NCBI GenBank assembly: GCA_015499995.1
Contig: JADNRV010000153.1
Location: forward strand, 62,001 to 126,000
DNA: 64,000 bases
Direction: 5' to 3'
Source: Flammula alnicola
Lineage: Eukaryota; Basidiomycota; Agaricomycetes; Agaricales; Strophariaceae
Made by a program: the position numbers and the translations under genes. Shown here piece after piece: positions 46,582 through 57,263 of the stretch (the stretch's first letter is position 1; the number at the start of each line of letters is the position of its first letter). The notes below the pieces were generated by a model. That model was not told the origin of the DNA and ran no database searches. It was given only the letters and a program-made list of their open reading frames with translations.

Positions 46582-48461
46582 ATGTATATCCAACCCAAGA
46601 CCCCCTCCCGCCAGCGCGCCCGCTCGGAGGCAAAAACACCTTTGACACCCTCACTTTTATCGGCCATGAACAACGTTTCTCTGGTTTCCTCTCCAACCAA
46701 GCGATCCTCGCGTCCCGGGGCACCCATAAAATCCAAGTCCTCCACAGGCCCCTTTGACACAACAAACCCGTTCATTGCGCAGCAGTCGAAATCCCGACCT
46801 TCGTCTCCAGTCAAGCGCATTGGAACGTGTGGCATACCGACCTCCGAGTCATTTCAACGCCAGGCCAGTGGGGGTGTGATACGCAAAGGAGGAGTGGAAA
46901 GCAGGCTTGACGTTGTAACAAGAGATTACGTTCCTCCGAAACAGGAAATCAAACGTTCTAAATCAACACCTGCCGTGGTAAGCCAGAATCCTATCATCTC
47001 GAATGAAGACGGGTTGTGATTCAAGTTTTAAACCACATTAGAACCGCGTAACTGCCGATAAACGGGACCGCTTTATTACCAATCGCGAAACAACCGATAT
47101 CGCAGTTGTCTCTGCCACCCTGGAGCAAATGTCACTAAATCCTCAGGCCGGGTCTCCCGGCCATACTGCTCGATTGGCTGCAGCCACTGGGGTACCCATG
47201 AATCGTCGCATTTTAGGGTATCATGAGCAGCCACCATCAGCGTCCTCATCCGACACCACTCTTGCTCAACAACGAGAGTTTGCGCGGCCACTCTACGCAC
47301 AACGCCCCGGCGCACTCGCCACATCTACGGGTGCTTCTACCAACAAGACACGAAAGATACCCACTCAGCCTGAACGCGTGCTTGATGCCCCCGGCATGGT
47401 CGATGATTTCTATCTGAACCTACTCAGTTGGTCCTGTCAGAACGCTGTGGCAGTCGCTCTTGAATCATCCACGTACATCTGGAAGGCAGATACAGGTGCC
47501 GTTGTCCAATTGGGCGAGTGTCCTGAAGGGTCGTATGTTTCTAGCGTTGATTTCTCTGGGGACGGGGCTTTCCTAGGCGTTGGAAATGGTAATGGCGACG
47601 TCGAGTTGTGGGACGTCGAGACAGGACAGAAATTGCGCACGATGAGCGGCCATCAGGGACAGGTCGCGACGCTGTCCTGGCATCAACACATTCTGAGTTC
47701 TGGGTGTGGTGATGGAAGCATCTGGCACCATGACGTCCGTATTCCCCGCCACAAAGTTATGGAATTGCTCGGCCACACTGGTGAGGTGTGTGGCCTCAAA
47801 TGGAGGGCTGATGGAGAGCTTTTGGCCAGTGGTGGTAATGACAACGTCGTGAACATTTGGGACGGCAGGCTTGGTGATGTTGGTGAAGGGGCGAGGGGAA
47901 GTGCTAAGTGGACCAAACGGAATCACACCGCCGCGGTAAAGGCAAGTTTGATCATTATTACAAAGCGCTTAGCTCTCTCTCATCCGGCATTGTTATATGC
48001 TTCAGGCAATCGCATGGTGTCCTTGGCAGCCCTCCTTGCTCGCCTCTGGCGGTGGAACAAACGATGCTACTATCAATGTCTGGAATAGCACGACGGGCGC
48101 TCGACTTCATACTTTACGCACTCCGTCGCAGATCACCTCTATACAATGGGCCCCTCACAAGAAAGAGATCCTGACAACCCACGGCTACCCGACCAACTCG
48201 ATTATGTTGCACGCCTATCCAAGCATGGAGCGGGTCGCTGAGATCCGAGACGCGCATGACTCCAGGGTCCTGTTCAGCTGCGTCGGCCCGGCAGGAGACG
48301 TTGTCTGCACTGGCGCTGGAGATGAGAATCTTAAGTTCTGGCGTATCTGGGAAGTCGCCAGCGAGAGTGCCAAGAAGAAGAAAGGGGCCATGGGTGTGGG
48401 GGATGACCTTGGTGGAGGAAGATCGAACTCGACCAAGGAAGGTATCCTAAGCATTCGTTAG
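46582..48461 (+). CDS. CDC20: APC/C activator Cdc20 (WD40)
   Basis: Substrate-recruiting activator of the anaphase-promoting complex, needed for the metaphase-anaphase transition. Exons 46582-46977, 47042-47941, 48006-48461 give 583 residues. The disordered N terminus has a C-box-like DRFITNR (the usual DRFIPxR has Pro instead of Thr), then seven WD repeats from about residue 220: DDFYLNLLSW, VALESSTYIW, GNGNGDVELWD, SWHQHILSSGCGDGSI, LGHTGEVCGLKW, SGGNDNVVNIWDGR, IAWCPWQPSLLASGGG, CTGAGDENLKFWR. It ends in the IR dipeptide that docks on APC3. Length and LLSWS-type blades favour Cdc20 over Cdh1. The second intron begins AAG|GCAAGT: using this GC donor keeps the conserved HTAAVKAIAWCPW, whereas the nearby GT would delete Val-Lys. 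Confidence 0.96.
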
Positions 48462-49160
48462 TGATCCGTCGTTGGGCCATCACCGGCACCGTTTGAAAGG
48501 ATCGGTCCTCTCGTCTGTGCATGTACATACAACCATATAGCTCGGAGAATCATCTCTTCGGGACCAAGGTAGGGAATCGATGGGTTATTATCTATTATTA
48601 GTTTATCGTCGCAAATGCTATCTTGTACATGATATCGGAGGTCGTGAGGTTAAATCTCTTATGTGAGTGTCGCCTACAGAAGGTGGATATAGTATTGTGA
48701 GATTTGGGTACTCTGGGGTATACATCTTTCCCGGCGAAGAGGTCACATCTAATAGCTCTCATACCGCACGTCCTCCTCAGTCGCACACTTATAAAATTTA
48801 AGCACGAAGCCACGCGGCCTGGGCGATGTCTGAATTTACCTCCCTATTGACTTTTGTTCCGTTAGATAGGTTTCCGTTTGATTGGAGCCTGCCCGGCCAT
48901 GGTCGATAGGTACTGTATATGGAGAACTTGTCGAAAATGTCAGTTGCTTGTGGGTTCGGTTTCCCGAACACCTCACTGGCGCACTCAATGGTCATGCAAT
49001 AGTTATCCAAACGCGAAGACTGTATATTTCAAGCCAACGATTTTAATTGCATTACATTTAAAGACAGCTCATTTTATCTGAAACTCCACTGTATGGCGAC
49101 GAAAGTATCGAGCAAGGCCAAATCCCCACAAACGCATTTTCACTGCCGAGTGCCGAAAAT
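48462..49160. other. Intergenic, 3' flanks of CDC20 and GH7 (convergent)
   Basis: Convergent gene ends; no gene or distinct terminator recognised. Confidence 0.45.
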
Positions 49161-50850
49161 CTAGAGGCACTGGCTGTAGTATGGGTTGGAGACAGTGCAC
49201 GTGGAGCCAGCAGCGCAAGCTGTGGGTCCGGTCCATGACTGACCACCGCTGTGAAAAGATAGAAGGATCAAAATACTGTCTCTGCAGTGGTATAGGAAAA
49301 GAACTCACCATTGACCGTACTTGGTCTGTTGGGGTCCGGGGCAGAGGTGGTCGGGGCGGGCGGGCTGGTGGTTCCTCCGCCGACTGTGGTCGGGCCACTT
49401 CCGGTGGTCGCGCCGGTGCTAGAGAAGGTCGAGCCGATGTCACCGAACTTGATGTTGGAGTAGGTAACGGAGGCGTTGGAGTCAGAGGTCTCGATGACGC
49501 TGGGGACACCAGAGGTGGTGGCGCAAGTTCCACGAGCAACACCGGGAGCCGAGGGGTTAGCAGTGGTCGGGTAGTCGGAGTCGAGCCAGAGCATGTTGAC
49601 GGCATAGTCGTCCCAAACGGAAAGAACAAGGACCATTCCGGCGGCCATTCCCGTGGAGATTCCCTCGAGAGCTCCATTATCTTGGAAGGAGGTGGTGTCA
49701 TTGAAGACAGTCTTTTGGTCAGTGCAAAATTGATCAGTGATAGAGTTGTAGGACGAGGACAATCCTGGATGTTGACGTTGGAGTTCTGGATGACCACGCC
49801 GTTCTGGACGTAGATGCGGCGGATCTCCTTGAGGTACCGGAAGCTGTTCCGGTGTCGGTGAGGAATTGAGTGACGACAGTGAACTTCTTGGTGGTGTCGA
49901 CAGTCAGGCCAGCGCCGTAGAAGGTCTTGTCACCCATGCGGAAGGAGTTGAAGTCGCAACCGTCTGGGTCGCAAACTGAGGCGTAGCGGTCGGTGGTACC
50001 GCAAGCATCGCCTGAGCAGCGCGTCTGTCCGCTGACCGTGCAAGGGTGAGGAGTGAAGGCGGCAGCGTTGTTGTTGGCCTCCCAGATATCCATCTCGTTA
50101 CAGCAGGTACCGTATTGACCCTCTCCGGCATTGGCATCGTTGGTCGATGGGGTCCAGCCGACGGAATTAGCCTAGAAAGAAGAAGACAGAGACACTGAAC
50201 TCTCTTATTGAAGAGGAATTTGAAATGAAATACTCACAACTCCGTTGATGAACTTGATGTCGCGTGGGCATTGCGAGTCACAGTAACCAGTTCCGTACTT
50301 GGCACCAGCCTTGTTGGTGGGGTACTTGGCCAGACCACCGTCGGCGTCCATCTGGAGAAGTAGAGAGCACCGTTGAGACCGCAAGGAAGGTTCGAAACGT
50401 CGACGTCGAAGGTGAATTCCTGGTTGAGGAGTTTGAACATCTGGTAGGAAGTGTCGCTCGCCATCAAGTAGACACGGGAACCAACGTTTGTTTGGGCTGA
50501 GGTGGTGACGAATTTGAGGGTAACACCGTTACCGCTGGCGGTGATCCCGTAGGTGCCAGTGTAATCAGCACCATCGAGAGCGCAGTTCGCAGCACAAGTC
50601 GTGCCATCAGGGCAGAGGGTCGCGTCCCAAGTGTTACCGGTGTAGCAGTTGGTGGAACCGGTGGTGGAGTGGAGCCAGCGCCAGTTGGAGTCGAGGACGA
50701 TCTTGCCCCAGACTGGGTAACGCAACCGCCTGCAGTGGTGCAGCTTTGCCATGGGAGCGCGGGGTGGGTCTCGGCCGTAAGAGTGCCGACCTGCTGACCG
50801 CACACCATGGCGATGAGGGAGAAAGAGATGAGAGCGACCTTGTTGAACAT
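49161..50850 (-). CDS. GH7 cellobiohydrolase with C-terminal CBM1, five apparent frameshifts
   Basis: Secreted reducing-end cellobiohydrolase that degrades crystalline cellulose. Exons 50850-50238, 50171-49309, 49248-49161. Signal peptide [18 protein letters not shown], then mature QQVGTLTAE. Catalytic motif EMDIWEANN (nucleophile, Asp, acid/base) is intact; other GH7 landmarks are [60 protein letters not shown] and [15 protein letters not shown] Thr/Ser/Gly/Pro linker leads to a cellulose-binding module ([28 protein letters not shown]). The frame breaks five times, each as if one G/C were missing from a short run: near 50706-50709, 50354-50355, 49833-49834, 49764-49765, and 49331-49341. No stop codons occur within the true frame between breaks. 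Either a recent pseudogene or uncorrected homopolymer errors. Confidence 0.95.
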
Positions 50851-50929
50851 CGTAGCGAATGCCTGTAGCCTGATTAGACCCGGTGCAGTTGATTGAACTG
50901 ATGCAGATTCTGGTGACCAAGAACCATCT

Positions 50930-50935
50930 TTATAA
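50930..50935 (-). promoter_or_regulatory. TATA box of the GH7 gene
   Basis: TATAAA on the minus strand, 80 bases before the GH7 start codon, as expected for a highly inducible cellulase. Confidence 0.6.
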
Positions 50936-52707
50936 GACGGTGAGCGGAAAATGTCCGGCATAGTTGGAGAGCCTTGAGTGAGGGGGAAATACTCGAGAAC
51001 AAAGAGATATTGTCACGAAAGACCAAGGTTGGTGTCTCTTCGGAAACAGTATCACGTCGATCCATGGCAGGCTCACCGTGGCACGGTCACGATGCTAGAC
51101 CCTCATCTGGAAAGGATCCAACAATTGCCACGAAAGAGGAGGCAAGCGTCACTGAAGACGAGTCGTAGTTGCCGTGATGCCTTGATTTAGATTGGCACGA
51201 AAGGTGCCACAGGCAGACTGTGCATTGAGCCGGAGAACTTCCTAAAAAATGACCGAAGTAAATGCGTACCTCTTGAAAGGGATCCGGGAAGTATTTTTCG
51301 GAATAAAGTTGGCGTCAAGACAACAGCAACTTGAAGGTTGTGTGACTCGCCGCATGCAGAGTCTTTTTCGAATTCGCCTTGGATCTCAGAGGACAAACCC
51401 CACGACTCTTGTATAGCGTAGGGACCAGGCTGAGCGGTAGTGCAGGCATATGAAGAAGTTTTTGTGTGCCTGTGAGATTGAATAAAGGACAAGTTTGCTC
51501 CTATCACCGCTGGCTTCCAAGGTGCTCTAAAATAGTGTTAGCTGGCACGTGAGCTAATATCCATTTTAGGAGTGGTTTTGATCCGGAAACTATTCCCCCG
51601 CAATTTATTTTCTATCCAAAAAAGTGTTAGAAAAAATAACATCTCTGAGAGACCAAGAGGTGGCCCTGCACCTTACCCGCTGTCCACGAAACTCACCCAG
51701 TATCCATTATCGGCGTCTGTGTCTGCATTTTCTGACAGCTCATCGTAAGTACTTACCAGCACCGTGTGACTGACCTTCCGAAGTCAGAGGTTGCATCACA
51801 TGAATAACCGGAGATTTTCCCCACCCGTACCACTAGTAAACCAACATTCAGCTGATCCTACGGGAGTAATGATACGTAGTAAGTCGTCTGAACCTATGAG
51901 ATGCTTCTGATCATTCTTCCCCGGAGCTTTTGCGCATATGACAGCTTGAAAGCGAATACTATAAATGTTCTTAGAACAACGTCACAGTAAACATTTTCAT
52001 AGCACAGCTGGTTTTAAACTTATGTCGGGGAAATAGGGCGCCAGATTTCAACAGCGGACCGTCGGAATTGTGTGAATGAAATGTAGGAATAAATTGCCAG
52101 TGTCGCATGATTGGGCAGCGTACGTAGAGGCGCGGCGGGCGCTCCTTCACCGAGAGAATGTGACTGAAAACCAATTTGGTGGCAAACTTATTTCCTCCGC
52201 GCAGCTGCTGAGCGCTAGCACCGAGCGGATAATCATAAGAGCGGTGAAACTATTGCCTAGCTCACAGTAAAAGTCACCCTTTTGTATTTCCCGTAGTACT
52301 GTTGACAATTGTTCCGTACGTCTCTCCGCGGTAATGTGGAGGCGGGGATATCTATGGCAGTGCTCAATAATAATGGAATAGAGGCAGTGTTAACACAAAC
52401 CTCCATTATTGCTAGATGCCTCGAGGAAAGCGAAGAAAGTCTGACGGGCAGATCACCGAGTTCTCATCGAAGTAGATAATTTATCGAATCAACGGTAAAA
52501 TGTCGAAGAAAGCAACCAAATTGATTTTCGAAATCATTACTCTGTGCTGTAAATAACGAAAACAATATCAATGGTTGATACGACTTACAACCGACTTTCC
52601 GGAATATAGCACTGAGATGCGCAATACGGTCAAATACCTGATAACACAACTATTGTCGGCTCCAATTCACCGATCTAGGCCCTCTCCCGCATGTAGCTTC
52701 TGCACTT
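50936..52707. other. Intergenic, GH7 upstream region
   Basis: About 1.8 kb, long promoter side of the GH7 gene. No gene recognised. Confidence 0.45.
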
Positions 52708-53207
52708 CTATTCGTCCTTCTCTACGAGTTCGTGCACAATATCAACCGCTCTCTTGAACTTGGCCTTCTCCTCAGCAGTAGGGTGCACTGTGCTGCTTCC
52801 ACCGCCGCATCCTCCAGGTGCTCCGTTCATCCACTGGAGGTCATCGCTTCCCCATGCGATGCTGGTATCGAGTCCGTAGATATCCTCGCTGCCCGGAGGA
52901 GATTCTGTAGGAAGGGTCTTCAGAATGCCATAGAGCTCCTCGACGAGGGCGGCGGTGTGATCAATCTTTGAGCTAATAAATTTGGGGGCGATATCCTGGA
53001 GACTGGGTGTTCCCGCAGGACGTATTGAAGACGCAATAGTAAGGGTATCACTGTTCAGGGGTTGGGTGATTGTATAGATGGCATTAGGTGTTGGTGGTGC
53101 GAAACCGCCTGTGATTCCTGTATCATCGATCTATGAGAAACATGAGCTTTACAAGAAATAACGAGCACACCGTTCTGAAGCCTCAAAGAATACTCTCCAA
53201 CTGGCAT
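52708..53207 (-). CDS. Hypothetical small protein (153 aa)
   Basis: Exons 53207-53169 and 53130-52708, joined by a very short intron (38 nt, GTGCTC...TAG). The protein starts MPVGEYSLRLQNG and continues with DDTGITGGFAPPTPNAIYTI. Its second half is acidic and helical (TAALVEELYGILKTLP), has a Gly-rich turn GAPGGCGGGSS, and ends KAKFKRAVDIVHELVEKDE. No signal peptide or membrane segment. Codon-level coherence over 140 residues supports a real gene, but I recognise no domain. Its start lies 183 bp from the divergent small-protein gene at 53391, with which it shares a promoter region. Confidence 0.6.
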
Positions 53208-53390
53208 GATGGTGGTAAGCGATTAAGATGGAGGCTCTCTGGACGGAGCCTGCGCACTTGATAACGATCCATCAGCGTTTACCTCTTAAGTTAGGGTTAG
53301 GGTCACATGACGTCATTCTAGACCTCGGTATAAAGTCTGCAAGACCCACAACTGCAGTTCAAACGTTAACGTTCACCTTTCGGCCTCACA
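53208..53390. promoter_or_regulatory. Compact divergent promoter with CRE palindrome and TATA box
   Basis: Between start codons at 53207 (-) and 53391 (+). Contains two tandem TTAGGG words (53291-53302), the ATF/CREB palindrome TGACGTCA (53308-53315) and TATAAA (53329-53334), the last 57 bases before the plus-strand ATG. Spacing suggests stress- or cAMP-responsive, TATA-driven expression of the plus-strand gene; this is inference. Confidence 0.6.
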
Positions 53391-53686
53391 ATGCCCACCT
53401 CCAAAGACTTCGCCGAGAAAAGTGTGCCCGCATTTCCGCCTCAATCGCATACCTCGATATCGAGAAAGAATGTCATCGCTGAACAGCCTGCTCCGGCGCA
53501 GAACATGTCTGTGGTCAATCCGCAGCACCAACGAGAGGCCAACGAGCCTGCAATGAGGCTTCGTGGGGGCTGCATACCATGCCCAGTACTGTACTCTTCC
53601 TTTCTTATTGGAAAGTATATCCTAACATGTTGGAATCGTAGGATGGCGGATGCTGCTACATCATACCGATACCCTGCTGTTGCTAA
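53391..53686 (+). CDS. Tiny protein with RLRGG motif and cysteine-rich tail
   Basis: Exons 53391-53585 and 53642-53686 (56-nt intron, all in frame) give 79 residues. Residues 1-54 are Pro/Gln/Ser-rich and probably disordered. Then come MRLRGGCIPCP and, after the splice, DGGCCYIIPIPCCC and stop. RLRGG is identical to the C-terminal motif of ubiquitin, but there is no room for a ubiquitin fold before it. The last 19 residues hold seven Cys, a pattern suited to palmitoylation or metal binding at a membrane. The CRE and TATA box upstream suggest a strongly induced gene. Function unknown; I do not assign a named family. Confidence 0.62.
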
Positions 53687-53957
53687 TTCATACCTGCGAG
53701 AAACGAATTCACCACCGCACATTTGAGACCCGAATGGAATGCAAAGTCAAGAAGGATGGACTGCCAATAGGAATGCTGGAGGTTACTATAATTAATTTGT
53801 GATTTGAACGCTCTCAGATGCAGTAGGTGTAATAGTTTAGTATCGCAGTCATTGATATCTTCAAACTCCTACTCGGACTAGCTATAGGAAAGATTGTACG
53901 ATTGTAATTCATGGCTTCACAAGTGTACAGTAGTACGGACGTCATTTGTAATAAGGT

Positions 53958-55058
53958 TTAATTTCCTTTGCTTTCCAAGTCCTTTGGATCAGTGGCATCC
54001 TTGCGGCGCCCCAAGACGGGTGGGAGATTGAACAGAGGTCGGAAGATGAAATAAGTGGTAGGACCTAGAGTAGCAGAAACAATAAAGGTCATCACAACCC
54101 TTGTCGCCACCGCCTCCTGCGTGCACGCATAAACCAGGACCGAGGTAGTCAGAGCGAGAATTCCTGAATAGAAAATAAAGAGCCCTAGCAAGATTGCCCA
54201 GGTCATCAATGACACCAGTTCCATATCATCTTAAGACACTCACAATGGTAGAGCTTCGACTTCCAGCTGCGACTTGCGCCGAATTTTAATAACAAATTCT
54301 CTTGAGTGACGCTAATCTCTCCGATTTGTTTTAGCGAGTCCGCTCGTCTTGATGCCTGGAATCCCAATTCGCCCAGTTCGTCGATCAGTACGAACGAACT
54401 AATCGTGGCCCCAATGTTGAGGAAGAGTCCAGCGTAGCAGAAGGCAACGATAATATCAATTTCTGTCTGCGAAGCATGAGAGTAGGAACTCGGGGCCTTG
54501 AAGAACACAAGCAATTGCGCAGCTACGGCAGCCAAAAGACCTGACTAATAAACTATGCTGATTGGATAAAGTACCACGAGAGGTTTCAAGCGACGTACGA
54601 CAACTGCGCCGCTTTGACATGTCCATTGCCATCCATCCCGGACAGAGAGCACAACTTTAGGGAGCTCGTCTGGTCATGGCGAGTAAATTCCACCGGAGAA
54701 GTTACTTCGCGATGCGAGTAACGACATACATTCGATGTCCATTTTCTGGATGGGCACTCCAACTGGATATGTCGTATCTTGTGTCTAAAGGTAAAAATCG
54801 ATTAAATCAAAGAGGAAAAATTGAAATTCACTATTTGAATTCTGAGTTTCGATTGACCTTCACGATTCTCGCGTTAATGGGCAAATGACACTGAATAAAA
54901 ACTTTCTGGTCATACCCTCCAGTCGGTGTACGAGAAGGAATTGGCTGGGAACCTTGTGATCGCGGAGGCACAGGTTGTGGTGCTAAAGGGAATCCCAGTG
55001 AGAAATATACGAGAAGCACGAAGGACATTGACAGCTTACGGGCATCAGTCCGGGTCAT
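53958..55058 (-). CDS. Multi-pass membrane protein of unknown function
   Basis: Exons 55058-55040, 54982-54903, 54784-54730, 54669-54599, 54544-54244, 54184-53958 give 250 residues with consistent phases. A Pro-rich cytosolic N terminus (PPQPVPPRSQGSQPIPSR) leads to WTCQSGAVVSGLLAAVAAQL (first hydrophobic segment), IIVAFCYAGLFLNIGATISS (second), LFIFYSGILALTTSVLVYA (third) and a fourth segment around MTFIVSATLGPTTYFIF, then a charged tail RRKDATDPKDLESKGN. The layout matches a type of four-helix membrane protein common in mushroom genomes without known function. The donor after exon two (GTTTTT at 54902) is weak, so the junction near residue 33 is uncertain. Confidence 0.72.
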
Positions 55059-55295
55059 CACAGGCAAGGGTATATAGGCATAATTGATTGACTGTTGAGG
55101 GGACGGCGCTTAAAAGAGGCCTCAGCATTTATAGATGATCAAGTTGAAGGAACCTACACATTTCGTAGCAGGAGTAAGACGTTGGAACCGTGAATTATTG
55201 ACGAGGGGCGGGGCGCACGCGCTCTATATATATGACGAGCAGCCTCGAGGTTTCAATGTGCTCGGCATGTTCATCAGGTTTGAGTTAAGGTTGAA

Positions 55296-55745
55296 TTAAG
55301 GCGAATTGAGATTATCCTCATGCCGTAGCAGGTTTCGGCAAGAATTATACCTTGCTGATGAATTAGGAATCCGGTGCTGGACGATGAATGACTGCCAGGT
55401 GGAGAAAGTGCAGTGCCTGCGTGGCAATGCGTGCAAATTAGCCATTCCTGTCGAATGACTTGCCAGGCTCTGGATACTAATGTTGACAATGCGCCTGAGG
55501 CCTGAGGCCTCGCAGACTATCAGATCGAATCCAAACGCGATTGCAATAACATACCGCTTGTATACGGGCTCGAGGGCTGTGGCCTGCTTTGTATCATGCT
55601 GTGTTCTATGGTGAAGTCCTTGTGATACTTTGTCCCTTACCTTAGATGTCGACGAAGAAGGCCCGGGGTCAATCCAGTTGGCAATAGCCACGAGACGGCG
55701 ATAGAGCAGAAAGGCGATGAGAATCCATCCTACAGCAAAGCTTTG
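55296..55745 (-). other. Possible membrane-protein exon or gene remnant
   Basis: An open stretch reads WILIAFLLYRRLVAIANWID then PGPSSSTSK before a GTAAGG donor-like site. It looks coding and hydrophobic, but no start codon or consistent splice path was found. Could be a remnant related to the neighbouring membrane gene or an exon of an unmodelled gene. Confidence 0.2.
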
Positions 55746-56263
55746 AACTTATAACCTGCATGTTTGGCCCTGATGAAGCTGTCCTGACGTAAGAACAATA
55801 AATGGAAGCAAGGTAGTCCCACCGCCCCGGTTATCGGGTTCGTGATTCAGGGAAAGTAGAGACCACGATAAGAAAGGGGAGTTTATACATATGCATATCG
55901 ATGTGTGAGTGTCGAGGAAACACTATTGAGCCGCGAGAGATTGATTGATGAAGTGAACATGAACAGACACGAACATGAGCACAACCCGGAAGATATGTAG
56001 GCCGCAGGAAGCAGTTAGATAGCCTAAGGCTTTAAAGTTTCGGGGAGCTCTTCAAGCGATCACGGAAAGATCACACGGAATGAAGCTGCAACGAATACAA
56101 GTTAGAACAGCCGATAGCTATGGCTTGGAATATATTGCTCACGACCTCAACTTTTGAGCGACTTGAACATTGGGCGTGTCAACAGGTGTCAACCTCAGTA
56201 AAAAGCAAAGTCGCGCAAAGTCGGACAAAGTCATCAATATTCATAGAAAAGTTGGGGCGAGTC

Positions 56264-57024
56264 CAGGCTCCTAAAACCACCCTCTCGTATCGAGAGTAAG
56301 AGCCTTCATCAGAGCGGTACGCGGTTTTTATCATAGAGATAGTGGCTGTGTTAAATCAATGTACAAATATTAATAAATAAACCTTAGGGCTCAAACTCTC
56401 GATAGAGAGGCTGGCAACATTCGTCATCGGCAATCACCGTGATGGGTGTGTAAGCTTCGGCAGGTCCACGGCAAGTGACCAAAAGAGTGGGCGTGTCATG
56501 CCAGAAATTAGGAAGATAGAGAGTATCGCACAGAGCCTTGTTAGACATGGTAACAAATAAAACATTTTATTACTCAAAAAAAAATTGCCATTTGGCTGTG
56601 CAAAAGATACAAGAAGTTGTGTCTGTGAATGACGATACTCACGGAAACTGCATATACGGGCAACAAATCAGATATCACTACAATGGATCTAATTCACGGA
56701 GTCCTACAAGCCTTCAAGTACTTCCATGTTAGTCCAGAAAACTTCTTTCGCACTCTCTTGACATCGACCTCACTTGCAGTCCATCTTCACTCAGAGACCT
56801 TCGCCATGTCACTTGCCGTGGACCTGCCGAAGCTTACACACCCATCACGGTGATTGCCGATGACGAATGTTGCCAGCCTCTCTATCGAGAGTTTGAGCCC
56901 TAAGGTTTATTTATTAATATTTGTACATTGATTTAACACAGCCACTATCTCTATGATAAAAAACCGCATACCGCTCTGATGAAGGCTCTTACTCTCGATA
57001 CGAGAGGGTGGTTTTAGGAGCCTG
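56264..57024. mobile_element. Non-autonomous Mutator-like element with 216-bp terminal inverted repeats
   Basis: Left arm 56264-56479 and right arm 56808-57024 are near-perfect inverted repeats starting CAGGCTCCTAAAACC. The element is flanked by an exact 9-bp duplication GGGCGAGTC (56255-56263 and 57025-57033). Long terminal repeats and 9-bp duplication are the hallmark of Mutator-like elements. The 328-bp interior has no transposase. Near-identity of arms and duplication implies recent insertion. Confidence 0.85.
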
Positions 57025-57263
57025 GGGCGAGTCAGTTAAAAGTCATGCATTGACGGATCTCAGGTCAACTTTGCCTTGGCATCGCAAACATAGTCATTTC
57101 GTAGTCGTACATCAATCATACTCCAGTCAGAGAGTTTAGGACTTGCTAAACCTTGGCTAAACCTGTCCGTAGCTCACCCACTTTCACATCAAATTGAAAT
57201 TCGAAACTGAGCGATATTTTCGTTTTGGCCGCTGTGAGAAAATATTCATGTCACGTGAATCTA

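Noticed and set aside
49181..49813. 210-codon plus-strand frame opposite the GH7 gene
   Set aside because: Gly/Arg-rich antisense of the Ser/Thr/Pro linker and GH7 core; no independent support.
53288..53303. TTAGGGTTAGGG as a possible interstitial telomere
   Set aside because: Only two copies and placed in a promoter next to a CRE and TATA box; more likely a factor-binding site.
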